Shown here in pieces: positions 1-7,598 of a stretch of 9,470 bases of DNA. Source of the stretch: Flavobacteriales bacterium (GTDB lineage: Bacteria; Bacteroidota; Bacteroidia; Flavobacteriales_D; Cryomorphaceae); assembly GCA_020200995.1 (NCBI GenBank), contig JAIVHQ010000023.1, positions 1 to 9,470 of the forward strand, read 5' to 3'. Every line of letters begins with the position of its first letter. Within the stretch, counting starts at the first letter, position 1. Made by a program: the position numbers and the translations under genes. The notes beneath the pieces were generated by a model, which worked only from the letters and a program-made list of their open reading frames with translations, was not told where the DNA came from and made no database searches.

Positions 1-2
1 GC

Positions 3-2633
3 ACTATCTCCTTTTGGGAAAGCGATGCGGCCGAAAAACCCGTTTTCAGCACTCCTCTTCCCGAGGTGAGCAAATTATCCGGAGCGCAAAACAGGGATCT
101 CGATCAGCTATTTCCCGATTCGATTACGGTCAGAACAGACACCACTTACGATGTCAGCAATATAAAGCGGTTCTTCTGGGGAGAGCACCATCGTAAGGCC
201 TGGACATCAAAGCACAAGTACCGGGTGCTCAATCTGAAAGAAGAGAAAGGCGGATTGGAAATTTACCGTGCGGGCGGCGGTTTTCAGACCACTACCCTGT
301 TTTTAAAGGATTCCTTAGACCGCCGCTACGTGATCAGGACACTCCGAAAAAATCCGACGGAAGTATTGCCTGAACCCCTTCGGCAAACCTTTGCAAAGAA
401 CATTGTGCGCGACCAGATATCAGCTTCCCACCCTTTCGGGGCAAGCCTGGTTCCGCCCATCGCGAATGCAGCCGGGATATACTCCAACGAGCCCACGTAT
501 TATTACCTGCCCGACGATCCCGCACTGGGCCAATACAGAAAACGGGCGGCCAATCAACCGGTGAGCATGGAGGAATTTATCGGTGTGGATTTTGTCCGCG
601 ATCATTTCGGCCACGACGCTACGGCAGTAATAGACACGGAAAATCTTATGAACATCCTGCTCGAAAAACCCGAGGAATCTGTGGATATAGAGTGGTATTG
701 GCGCACCAAGCTTGTGGATATGCTCATCAATGACTGGGATCGGCACGAAGGGCAATATTTTTGGGTAGCATTGGAAAAACAAGGTCAAACCATTTACCGC
801 CCTTTTCCCGTGGACAGGGACAACGCCTTGTTTATGATGGACGGATTTATTCCTTCGAGGGTAAATGCGAACTGGAGCATTCCTCAGTTTCAGCATTTTG
901 ATTACGACATCGATCTCATTGAAGGCATGAATTTTCAGTCCATGCACATGGACGACCGAATACTGCCGATTTTAGACAGAAATGACTGGATTTCCATAGC
1001 CCGCGAAGTACAGGAAAACATCACGGACAGCGTAATCATCTCGGCTGTGGCAAAATTGCACAATATTGACTCAAAGGAGAGTAACCAGGTGATTCTAGAA
1101 AAACTCAAATCGAGAAGAGATAAGCTTGCTGAGTTTGCTGCGCGGTATTACGAGGTTTTTGCTCAAAATCTTGAAATCATCGGGACGAAAGGAGACGACG
1201 TATTCGAGGTTGAGTATTTGGAAAACGGCGTTGTCCGTCTCACGATCACAGCGCTCGATAAAAGCACGCCATTCTTCGAACGAAACATTTACCCGTCCGA
1301 GACCCGAGAAATACGCATTTACGGAATTGACGGGGAGGACCGACTGGTAGTTAAAGGATCGCAAAAAAATTCAGGCTTGCGTGTGCACATCATCCCGGGA
1401 GCGAGCAATCTGGAGCATTCCATTGAGGGCAAAGTACCGGGCAGGACAAAAATACACACCCGTGAGGTGAGAGAAATCGAAAGTGCTGTACGAAAAGAAA
1501 ATATGGGCGAATTCACTGCAGAGACTCTCAAAAAATACAACTACAATTACACAGAGCACAAGCCCGATGTGGTGGGCCCTGCGGTTTCTTTCGGGTTCAA
1601 CAGCGACGACGGCATATTCTTGGGCGGCGGCGTTGTGTGGAATAAAACCGGATTCAGAAAATACCCTTATGCCTTCGAGCACAAGCTGGTGGCCAATATT
1701 GCTCCGAGAAACGGCTCATTCAATGTCAGGTACCACGGAGTATATAATAACGTGATCGGTCGCAGCGATCTGATCATAAGCACCAATATTTCAGCCCCAA
1801 ACAACAGCGATAAATTCTACGGATTCGGAAATGATTCCATAAATACGGGCCTGCCTCGTTTTTACAATGTCAGGCGCGACGTCTACGAATTTGCAGCATG
1901 GATCAGGCCCGATTTCGGCTCCCGAATCAATTTCTTCTTCGGCCCCTCCATGGAATACACCAATATTCGAAAAGTCGAAGATAAATTTTTTGCCACAGAC
2001 GCAGCCGAACTCAATAATTCCGACTTTCAATGGTTTGCTCTGCCGGCAATGACGGCTCACTTCGGCTTCAACAGCGCTGATGACCACCTCTATCCCACCC
2101 GAGGTGTGAATTTCAAAACAGTGTCAAGATGGTCGTACAACACCGTTGACAGCGAACCTCTGTTGAAGAGCAATATAAGCCTGACCATTTACCAAAAAAT
2201 TCCCCGCACAGCCATTGTCATTTCATCTCGCGCGGGTGGGTTGACCAATTTTGGCGAATACCGCTTCTTTCAGGCAAACACCCTTGGCGGAGCGGGAATC
2301 CTGTTCGACTCAGAGTCTTTTTTGTTCGACAGGGCTACTTTTCGCGGTGCTCCCCGCGATCGCTTTGCCGGGCGATCCGTGGTTTACCACAATACGGATT
2401 TGCGTTTAAAAATTCGCGACGTAAGCTCATCCGTATTGCCTGGGGAGCTTGGTCTGCAGGTGTTTTTCGACCACGGCGGAGTGTGGTCTGAGCAGGGCAA
2501 TCCGGAGCCGTGGCGTTACGCTTACGGTGGCGGCCTTTGGTACAATTTCTTCGGCAACTTTCTGGTAAACGGATTTTACGGCTACTCCAAATACGGAGGC
2601 TCCGTTCAGGTGCTCACAAACTTCCTGTTCTGA
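3..2633 (+). CDS. Omp85/BamA-superfamily outer-membrane protein with kinase-like soluble region, 5' partial
   Basis: The reading frame is open from the left edge, so the true start lies outside the window; a GTG at 66 gives 855 residues but is probably internal. Residues below count from that GTG. The soluble part has a glycine-rich strand (GGGF, 70-73), a basic strand (R91, K95), the motif DWDRHEGQ (223-230) and VDRDN (249-253), an arrangement like CotH/HipA/Fam20-type atypical kinases. A beta-rich linker follows at about 387-470, with an acidic IYGIDGEDR segment. From about 500 to 855 the chain shows alternating amphipathic strands rich in G, Y, F and N and ends in phenylalanine (NFLF), as outer-membrane barrels recognised by the BAM machinery do. 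Related Bacteroidota proteins carry an N-terminal metallophosphoesterase before this region; whether this one does cannot be seen. The NTT gene follows after 37 bases. The barrel call is firm; kinase-like is inference. Confidence 0.83.
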   Translation, partial: TISFWESDAAEKPVFSTPLPEVSKLSGAQNRDLDQLFPDSITVRTDTTYDVSNIKRFFWGEHHRKAWTSKHKYRVLNLKEEKGGLEIYRAGGGFQTTTLFLKDSLDRRYVIRTLRKNPTEVLPEPLRQTFAKNIVRDQISASHPFGASLVPPIANAAGIYSNEPTYYYLPDDPALGQYRKRAANQPVSMEEFIGVDFVRDHFGHDATAVIDTENLMNILLEKPEESVDIEWYWRTKLVDMLINDWDRHEGQYFWVALEKQGQTIYRPFPVDRDNALFMMDGFIPSRVNANWSIPQFQHFDYDIDLIEGMNFQSMHMDDRILPILDRNDWISIAREVQENITDSVIISAVAKLHNIDSKESNQVILEKLKSRRDKLAEFAARYYEVFAQNLEIIGTKGDDVFEVEYLENGVVRLTITALDKSTPFFERNIYPSETREIRIYGIDGEDRLVVKGSQKNSGLRVHIIPGASNLEHSIEGKVPGRTKIHTREVREIESAVRKENMGEFTAETLKKYNYNYTEHKPDVVGPAVSFGFNSDDGIFLGGGVVWNKTGFRKYPYAFEHKLVANIAPRNGSFNVRYHGVYNNVIGRSDLIISTNISAPNNSDKFYGFGNDSINTGLPRFYNVRRDVYEFAAWIRPDFGSRINFFFGPSMEYTNIRKVEDKFFATDAAELNNSDFQWFALPAMTAHFGFNSADDHLYPTRGVNFKTVSRWSYNTVDSEPLLKSNISLTIYQKIPRTAIVISSRAGGLTNFGEYRFFQANTLGGAGILFDSESFLFDRATFRGAPRDRFAGRSVVYHNTDLRLKIRDVSSSVLPGELGLQVFFDHGGVWSEQGNPEPWRYAYGGGLWYNFFGNFLVNGFYGYSKYGGSVQVLTNFLF

Positions 2634-2670
2634 ATGAGGTTCAATTGTAATTGGTTTACCTTGGCTGTCG

Positions 2671-5418
2671 ATGAAAAAAATCGTCAATAAATTTTACGAC
2701 ATCCGCGAAGGAGAATGGCAAAATGTTTCTGCTTTTTTCGCGATGTCGTTTTTATTGATTGTCCTGGTTTATTTTCTCAAGCCCGCACGCGACAGTTTGT
2801 TTCTGATTCAGCTGGGGGCAGAGCGATTGCCGTATGTATTCATTGCCATCGCCGTGCTGTCTGTACCGATTACGGGCATTGTGATCCGTACGGTAGAGAA
2901 GTACAAGAGCGTCAATGTTTTTCCCGCAACCATCCTATCGGTGATTGCCCAATTGTTCATATTGCGCTTGTTCATGACCTCGGGCTCGCAATGGGTGTAT
3001 GTCGTGTTCTATCTCTGGGTGGGTGTATTCGGTATTCTGGTCGTATCCCAGTTTTGGCTTTTCGCCAATGAAATGTTCGATGCTGCCCGTTCCAAGCGCG
3101 TATTCCCTCTACTGAACCTCGGGGCAATTTCAGGCTCCATTGCAGGAAGCTACACCTCGAGTGCGCTGATTTCATCGGGGTGGTTGGCTACTGAAGACCT
3201 GCTATACGCGGGCATAGGCACATCGGGAGTGCTTCTGGCCATCGCAATGTTTTTGCGCAGCCGCATCAAAAACAGCGAAGTGCAAATCACTCCCAAAAGA
3301 AAAAAGAAGATGCCTGGGCTCTCGAGGGTCAAAGATGTTTTCGAATCGCGCTACCACCTGATGATTGCCGGCATCATCGGCAGTGCAATGCTGGTCTCCA
3401 CCCTGGCCGATTATCAGGTTAAAGCCGTTGCAGAAGAGAGTTTTCCCGACAAAGAATCACTCACTTCCTTCATGGGATCCTTTTATGGAATGATAAGCGT
3501 CGCAGCCTTGTTTATACAAATTGCCGTATCGGGTCGGTTGCTGAAAAAGATCGGTCTCGGAGCGGCGCTCTCTTTTAGGCCGGCGGGAATACTTGTCGCT
3601 GCTGTTTTATTGGCCATCGAGCCTGTGCTCGCCTTTGCCGTGCTGCTTGGTGGCGTCGACACAGCAGCCCGATACTCTATTGATAAAACGGGCAGGGAAA
3701 TCCTGTTTTTGCCGATAAGGAAAAATATCAAGGAACGCATCAAGTTGGTTCTGGATGTGATAACAGACCGCTTCTTCAAGGGCTTTGCAGGTTTTATTTT
3801 ATTGGTGATGGTTGTCTTCCTCGAATTTACAATTGTACAAACTGCAGTTTCCACCATCGTTTTCAGTGCGCTGTGGCTCCTTTTGAGCTACCGCGCTCAA
3901 CGGGCTTACATCAATGAGTTTCGAAAATCGCTCTACGAACATGATTTCACTATAGACAGCGAAAACCAGTTTGACCTTAACGAGTCACAAACGGTTGTCG
4001 TATTAAAAGACCTGCTGGCATCAGACTCCCCGGAAGCGGTAATTCGCGCACTTAAATTAATGGAAGGAAATGATGCAGCGCCTTTTGTGGACTCCCTTCA
4101 AAAACTGATTTCACATCCGAAAAATGAAATTAGGCTCAACGCGCTTCAGCTGTTGTCCACATTATCAAAACAATACTTTGTTGAAGATTCGGTTAAGCTT
4201 TTGAAAGATGATGACCCCGAAATTCAAATGACGGCCATGAATTACATCTGTACTCATGCGCCCGAAAAAGCTGAAAAAATACTCCAAACCTGCCTCGACA
4301 GTGGTTCAATTTCAGATAAAGCTGCTGCACTCGGATGCATGGGAACGAATGCGAATGATTCCGAAATGACACCGCTCAAGAATCAGGTTTTGGCGGAACT
4401 CATGGATAACGACCACCCCGTCAACCCTGCGGTGCGCGCACAAGTAGCACGTGCGCTATCCTCTATGGGAGAAGATAAAGCGCGAAAATACCTGCCGCAA
4501 TTGTTAAAGGACCCTTCAGAAAAGGTGAGAAGAGAAGCTGTGAAAAGTATGGGCAAACTTCGCCATCCTGACTTTATATCACTTCTTGTAAACACCTTAA
4601 ATGAAAGGAAACTCGCGGCGGAAACAATCGAATCGATCGTCAGATATGGCAAGGAGTACCTGCCCGAATTTACCGAGCACCTGCATGCTTCTAAAGAAAA
4701 CCCAAGCCTTTTCAGGTCGCTCATCAAGGCAATTTCCAATATATCATCACAAGACACCGCAGACTTACTGTTCAGCTTGCTGGAGGAGGAGTCCAACAAC
4801 GCACGCAGATTTATCCTGATTAAAGGTGTCAACCGATTGCACGCTAACAACGAGAAGTTGAATTTTTCGCGAAAAAAAATTGAAGCTGAACTCGACAAAG
4901 AATTCAGGAAAATCTACTTGTTCAAAAATGTGTTGAATCAACTGCCGCCCGAGAAACGATTTGATTTATTGAAAAAAGTGACCGATGAAAGGGTGGAACA
5001 AATCATAGAACATGTATTCCGACTTTTGGGACTCATCTTCAATTACCGCGACCTGCGCGGAGCACTGCAATCTTACAAGAGCACAAACCGTGAATACAGG
5101 TCTGCTTCTGTGGAGTTTATGGACAACCTGCTCAAAGGCGAAACTTCCAAAATCGCAATGCCTATTATTGACAGCCATTCACTGAACTACATTTTGACAA
5201 CGGGCGAAAAGCATTTAAGCATCTCACTGCAATCTTACGAAGAAGCCATGGTGCTGCTTTTGGCACAGGATGACGAATGGCTCAAAGCCGCAACGCTCTT
5301 CGGTATCACACCTTCATGTCCCGCCCCTCTGCCTGAAAAGCTCAAAGAACACTTAAAAGATCCAAGCCCCGTGGTAAGCGAAACATCTGAGCTTATTTTT
5401 CAAACAAAATTCCGATAA
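2671..5418 (+). CDS. NTT-type (ATP/ADP translocase-like) transporter with C-terminal HEAT repeats
   Basis: A 915-residue fusion. Residues 1-410 are a membrane domain of about 11-12 hydrophobic helices (for example 21-36, 53-72, 83-101, 108-130, 230-246, 266-286, 305-327, 370-386, 390-406). It carries motifs typical of the ATP/ADP-translocase-like MFS family: YFLKPARDSLFL at 34-45 followed by GAERLPYVF, and SIDKTGREILFLP at 336-348 with DVITDRFFKGFAG downstream. A basic loop (PKRKKKM, 208-214) separates the two halves, as expected for a cytoplasmic central loop. From about 440 to 880 the chain is helical HEAT-like repeats, clearest at 470-525 and 583-645 (for example DPSEKVRREAVKSMGKLRHP), which would form a cytoplasmic scaffold. 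The family exchanges or imports nucleotides in intracellular bacteria and plastids; substrates of free-living bacterial members are poorly known, so ATP/ADP exchange is not claimed. The ATG at 2671 begins a typical MKKIVNKFYDIREGEW head. No clear Shine-Dalgarno is seen, as is usual in Bacteroidota. It is probably co-transcribed with both flanking genes. Confidence 0.88.
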   Translation: MKKIVNKFYDIREGEWQNVSAFFAMSFLLIVLVYFLKPARDSLFLIQLGAERLPYVFIAIAVLSVPITGIVIRTVEKYKSVNVFPATILSVIAQLFILRLFMTSGSQWVYVVFYLWVGVFGILVVSQFWLFANEMFDAARSKRVFPLLNLGAISGSIAGSYTSSALISSGWLATEDLLYAGIGTSGVLLAIAMFLRSRIKNSEVQITPKRKKKMPGLSRVKDVFESRYHLMIAGIIGSAMLVSTLADYQVKAVAEESFPDKESLTSFMGSFYGMISVAALFIQIAVSGRLLKKIGLGAALSFRPAGILVAAVLLAIEPVLAFAVLLGGVDTAARYSIDKTGREILFLPIRKNIKERIKLVLDVITDRFFKGFAGFILLVMVVFLEFTIVQTAVSTIVFSALWLLLSYRAQRAYINEFRKSLYEHDFTIDSENQFDLNESQTVVVLKDLLASDSPEAVIRALKLMEGNDAAPFVDSLQKLISHPKNEIRLNALQLLSTLSKQYFVEDSVKLLKDDDPEIQMTAMNYICTHAPEKAEKILQTCLDSGSISDKAAALGCMGTNANDSEMTPLKNQVLAELMDNDHPVNPAVRAQVARALSSMGEDKARKYLPQLLKDPSEKVRREAVKSMGKLRHPDFISLLVNTLNERKLAAETIESIVRYGKEYLPEFTEHLHASKENPSLFRSLIKAISNISSQDTADLLFSLLEEESNNARRFILIKGVNRLHANNEKLNFSRKKIEAELDKEFRKIYLFKNVLNQLPPEKRFDLLKKVTDERVEQIIEHVFRLLGLIFNYRDLRGALQSYKSTNREYRSASVEFMDNLLKGETSKIAMPIIDSHSLNYILTTGEKHLSISLQSYEEAMVLLLAQDDEWLKAATLFGITPSCPAPLPEKLKEHLKDPSPVVSETSELIFQTKFR

Positions 5419-5423
5419 CAGCC

Positions 5424-5861
5424 ATGAACACCATTATAGAAAAAGTAAACTTTCTTCAAAAAGTAGAGCTCTTTGCAGACTTCCCAACGGAACAACTCTC
5501 TTATTTGGCGGCCATTGCGGAAATAGAATCATACGAAAAAGGAGAAGCAATGTTTGCAATCGGCGATCGATCAGACCTCCTGTTTATGGTCATTTCCGGA
5601 AAGGTAGAAATGCATCGCAACGGCAAGGTAATGCGGGTGTTCGGAAAAAATGCAGCCGTGGGAGTTTTGGGTTTTTTCGATCGCGAGCCGAGACTTTTCG
5701 ACGCCGTGTGCCAAAACCCCTGTGATCTGCTCGTGATCGCCGCTGACGATTTTTTTGATCTGCTTGAGGACAAAGTACACATCACCGTCCACCTGCTTCG
5801 CTATTTTGTGACTCAACTCAGGGAACTTTACACCGAATACCACCCTGAAAAACTTGAATGA
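5424..5861 (+). CDS. Small cyclic-nucleotide-binding-domain protein
   Basis: A 145-residue stand-alone CNB (cNMP-binding, Crp-like beta-roll) domain. The usual landmarks are present: an N-terminal helix LQKVELFADFPTEQLSYLA (11-29), the strand-turn EKGEAMFAIGDRSDLLFMVISGKVEM (38-63), and a phosphate-binding-cassette region AVGVLGFFDREPRLFDAV (78-95) followed by a C-terminal helix. No helix-turn-helix or effector domain follows, so it is not a Crp-type regulator. In the cassette the arginine that contacts the cyclic phosphate is kept (R90), but the usual glutamate that contacts the ribose hydroxyl is valine (V81, in GVLG instead of GELA). It may bind another ligand or act only as a protein-interaction module. 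The ATG lies 5 bases after the transporter stop in another frame, with a weak ribosome site, which suggests translational coupling. Such domains occur fused to NTT-HEAT proteins in some free-living bacteria, so it probably works with the preceding carrier. Confidence 0.85.
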   Translation: MNTIIEKVNFLQKVELFADFPTEQLSYLAAIAEIESYEKGEAMFAIGDRSDLLFMVISGKVEMHRNGKVMRVFGKNAAVGVLGFFDREPRLFDAVCQNPCDLLVIAADDFFDLLEDKVHITVHLLRYFVTQLRELYTEYHPEKLE

Positions 5862-5909
5862 ATCTTGTTCAAGCTGCAAATCCCGAATTGAAATCAAATG
5901 CCAAATCTA

Positions 5910-5935
5910 AAAAAGCCCCGTCTCCGGGGCTTTTT
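5910..5935 (+). terminator. Rho-independent terminator of the Omp85-NTT-cNMP operon
   Basis: A hairpin with GC core GCCCCG (5915-5920), loop TCTC, and CGGGGC (5925-5930), extended by five A-T pairs and ending in five T. It begins 49 bases after the cNMP gene stop. The A-run on the left would give a U-tract on the opposite strand, so it may also stop readthrough from the convergent citrate synthase gene. Confidence 0.9.
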
Positions 5936-6187
5936 CATTCTAATCTGTGAATACACTCAAGTGGCTGAGTCAGAAAGTTCATTATCAAGTCCCTAGACCA
6001 AGCAGAATGCATGGGCGCGCGCAGAACCGGCCGAAGGGAGCTCACGAAAACCGCTGAAAGCTCACAATGATTGAGTTATTGAAAAGCAAGGAGTCCCGCC
6101 GCGGCGGGATGACTGACTTTAGGAAGTGCAACGCCGATCGCCGATCAAGCCGGAGGCATGAGAATGGGCTTTCTAAACAGACACTGA
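5936..6187. other. Convergent intergenic region without a convincing gene
   Basis: About 250 bases between the operon terminator and the end of the citrate synthase gene. It contains the GC-rich palindrome annotated separately, a 7-base tandem duplication (CGCCGAT twice, 6132-6145), and a weak ACTCA/TGAGT inverted repeat at 5955-5970. No RNA gene and no protein-like reading frame were recognised. Confidence 0.55.
6094..6109. repeat. GC-rich perfect palindrome, REP-like
   Basis: TCCCGCCGCGGCGGGA is a perfect 16-base palindrome, able to form a 6-bp stem with a CGCG loop. It lies 78 bases past the citrate synthase stop. Neither side has a clean T-run, so it does not look like a standard terminator. 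Its position between convergent genes is typical of dispersed REP-like elements, but copy number cannot be judged from one window. Confidence 0.45.
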
Positions 6188-7318
6188 TTAAGCCTTCTCC
6201 ATCGGCTTCACCTCCCGCTGCGGACTGCCTACGTAAGCACTCAACGGACGGATGAGTTTATTGTTGGCCTGCTGCTCCATGATGTGGGCGCTCCAGCCTG
6301 TGATGCGGCTCATCACGAAGATGGGGGTGAACATGTCGATTTCGAAGCCCATCATGTAGTAGGCCGGACCTGCGGGGAAATCGAGGTTGGGGTAAATGTT
6401 TTTCTCGCTCACCATGGTCTCTTCGAGGATGTTTGCAATCTCCAGCCACTTCTCGGCGCCGGTAAATTTGGCCATCTTCTCGGTGTACTTTTTCATGGTA
6501 GGCACGCGGGAGTCGCCGCTGCGGTATACGCGGTGGCCGAAGCCCATCACCTTCTTCTTCTGCTCGAGCGCATCGAGCATCCACTGTTTTGCGACAGCGG
6601 GCTCGCCCACTTCCTTGAGCATGTGCATCACCTGCTCGTTGGCGCCGCCATGAAGGGGCCCTTTGAGCGCGCCGATTCCGCCGCACACCGCGCTGTAGAT
6701 GTCGCTGGTGGTGCTGGTAATCACGCGGGTGGCAAAGGTAGAAGCGTTAAAACTGTGCTCGGCGTAGAGGATGAGCGATACGTCGAATGCCTTCACCACT
6801 TCGGGTGCGGGCACCTTGCCGAAACACATGTGGAAGAAGTTTTCACTCAGACTCAAGTCCTTGTTCGGAGCGATGTAATCGAGCCCCTTGGCGTGGCGGT
6901 AGCTCGCGGCGATCATCGCCGGAATTTTTGCCAGCAGGCTGATGTACTTGTCCATGTTGGTCTCCGGCGAGTCGTCCCAAACGCGCTTGTCTTCCATCCC
7001 GGCGAAGCTCACGGCAGTGCGGAGCGTGTCCATGGGGTGGGCGTTTTTGGGGTAGAGTTTGATCGAGGCCAGCAGGTCATCGCTCAGGTCGCGGTAGCTT
7101 TTTTCCTTTCCGGAAAATGCCTTGAGCTGATCGGCGTCGGGCAGGTCGTCGTGTGTGAGGAGGTACGCCACCTCTTCAAAACTGCAATGCTCGCTCAGTT
7201 CCTGCACGGGGTAGCCGCGGTAGGTCAGCGAATTGGTTTCGGGCATTACTTTCGATACAGTGGTCTCGTCGGTGATGACACCTGCGAGGCCTTTGGGGGC
7301 GATAATGGGTTCACTCAT
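6188..7318 (-). CDS. Citrate synthase / 2-methylcitrate synthase, short (type II) form
   Basis: A 376-residue cytoplasmic enzyme condensing acetyl-CoA with oxaloacetate to give citrate, or propionyl-CoA to give 2-methylcitrate. The citrate synthase active site is complete: YAEHSFNAS (H188), GPLHGGAN (H223), GFGHRVY (H262), NLDFPAG (D313) and SRITGWSAHIMEQ (R338, H345). The length fits the short dimeric class that includes both bacterial type II citrate synthases and PrpC-like enzymes, rather than the roughly 430-residue hexameric class. No prp genes (methylcitrate dehydratase, methylisocitrate lyase) are adjacent, so substrate preference stays open and no symbol is given. The frame continues 51 codons upstream of ATG 7318, but that stretch has no family likeness; MSEPIIAPKGLAGV is the natural N-terminus. 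Third positions are strongly G/C-biased compared with the neighbouring genes, consistent with high expression. It appears monocistronic. Confidence 0.93.
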   Translation of the reverse strand: MSEPIIAPKGLAGVITDETTVSKVMPETNSLTYRGYPVQELSEHCSFEEVAYLLTHDDLPDADQLKAFSGKEKSYRDLSDDLLASIKLYPKNAHPMDTLRTAVSFAGMEDKRVWDDSPETNMDKYISLLAKIPAMIAASYRHAKGLDYIAPNKDLSLSENFFHMCFGKVPAPEVVKAFDVSLILYAEHSFNASTFATRVITSTTSDIYSAVCGGIGALKGPLHGGANEQVMHMLKEVGEPAVAKQWMLDALEQKKKVMGFGHRVYRSGDSRVPTMKKYTEKMAKFTGAEKWLEIANILEETMVSEKNIYPNLDFPAGPAYYMMGFEIDMFTPIFVMSRITGWSAHIMEQQANNKLIRPLSAYVGSPQREVKPMEKA

Positions 7319-7598
7319 GGGTTTTCGGTTTTTTGTAATGGTATTTTTGACGCAAGCCTTTTCGGCAAAAACGGCCGATGCCTGCGGTTTGTGCTTTGTC
7401 GCGAAGATACCGATTTTAGGGGGATTTTCGGGGATTGACAAACTGAGACTGCCCGAACCGAGAAAAAACAAGAGCTGCCATCAACTTGAATGCTGTTTCG
7501 TGTATACATGAAAGTTTTGCCACCAATATGAAATGTTTCATGTACAAGTGAAACTTCTCTGTAAAACCAAAAGCGAATTACTCTCTCCAGAATAAAAA
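7319..7598. other. Citrate synthase upstream (5') region
   Basis: About 280 bases between the citrate synthase start and the inverted repeat at 7599-7635. It must hold the minus-strand promoter of the enzyme, but no good match to the Bacteroidota promoter pair (TTTG and TAnnTTTG) was found. The nearest is TATCTTCG on the minus strand (7402-7409), one base off the -7 consensus and with no correctly spaced upstream box. The part at 7501-7554 carries the repeated TGAAA half-sites annotated separately. Confidence 0.5.
7501..7554. promoter_or_regulatory. Operator-like cluster of TGAAA/TTTCA half-sites
   Basis: Four half-sites occur in 54 bases: TGAAA at 7509, 7529 and 7549, and TTTCA at 7536. ATGAAA-TG-TTTCAT (7528-7541) is a perfect inverted repeat, and GTTTCA/TGAAAC (7535-7540, 7549-7554) is another with an 8-base spacer. 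TGTATACATGAAA (7501) and TGTACAAGTGAAA (7541) form an imperfect direct repeat 40 bases apart (10 of 13 identical). The cluster is 183-236 bases upstream of the citrate synthase start and may be a regulator-binding region; the regulator is unknown. Confidence 0.35.

Noticed and set aside
66..68. GTG at 66 as the true start of the Omp85-type gene
   Set aside because: The frame is open to the left edge with protein-like sequence upstream, and an outer-membrane protein should begin with a signal peptide, which is absent here.
420..947. Minus-strand frame of 175 codons inside the Omp85-type gene
   Set aside because: No family motifs are present and it lies fully within a well-supported plus-strand protein.
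4383..4898. Minus-strand frame of 171 codons inside the HEAT region
   Set aside because: It is serine- and leucine-rich low-complexity sequence opposite a real helical-repeat coding region.
5955..5970. ACTCA/TGAGT inverted repeat as a second terminator
   Set aside because: The stem is only 5 bp with no T-run, and a strong terminator already lies 20 bases earlier.
6284..7438. Plus-strand open frame of 384 codons opposite the citrate synthase
   Set aside because: It mirrors a G/C-biased gene in the opposite strand, is rich in H, G and V without any recognisable motif, and the minus-strand frame has a complete citrate synthase active site.
7319..7471. 51-codon N-terminal extension of the citrate synthase
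   Set aside because: The stretch is in frame but has no likeness to the family, and the ATG at 7318 gives the normal N-terminus and length.
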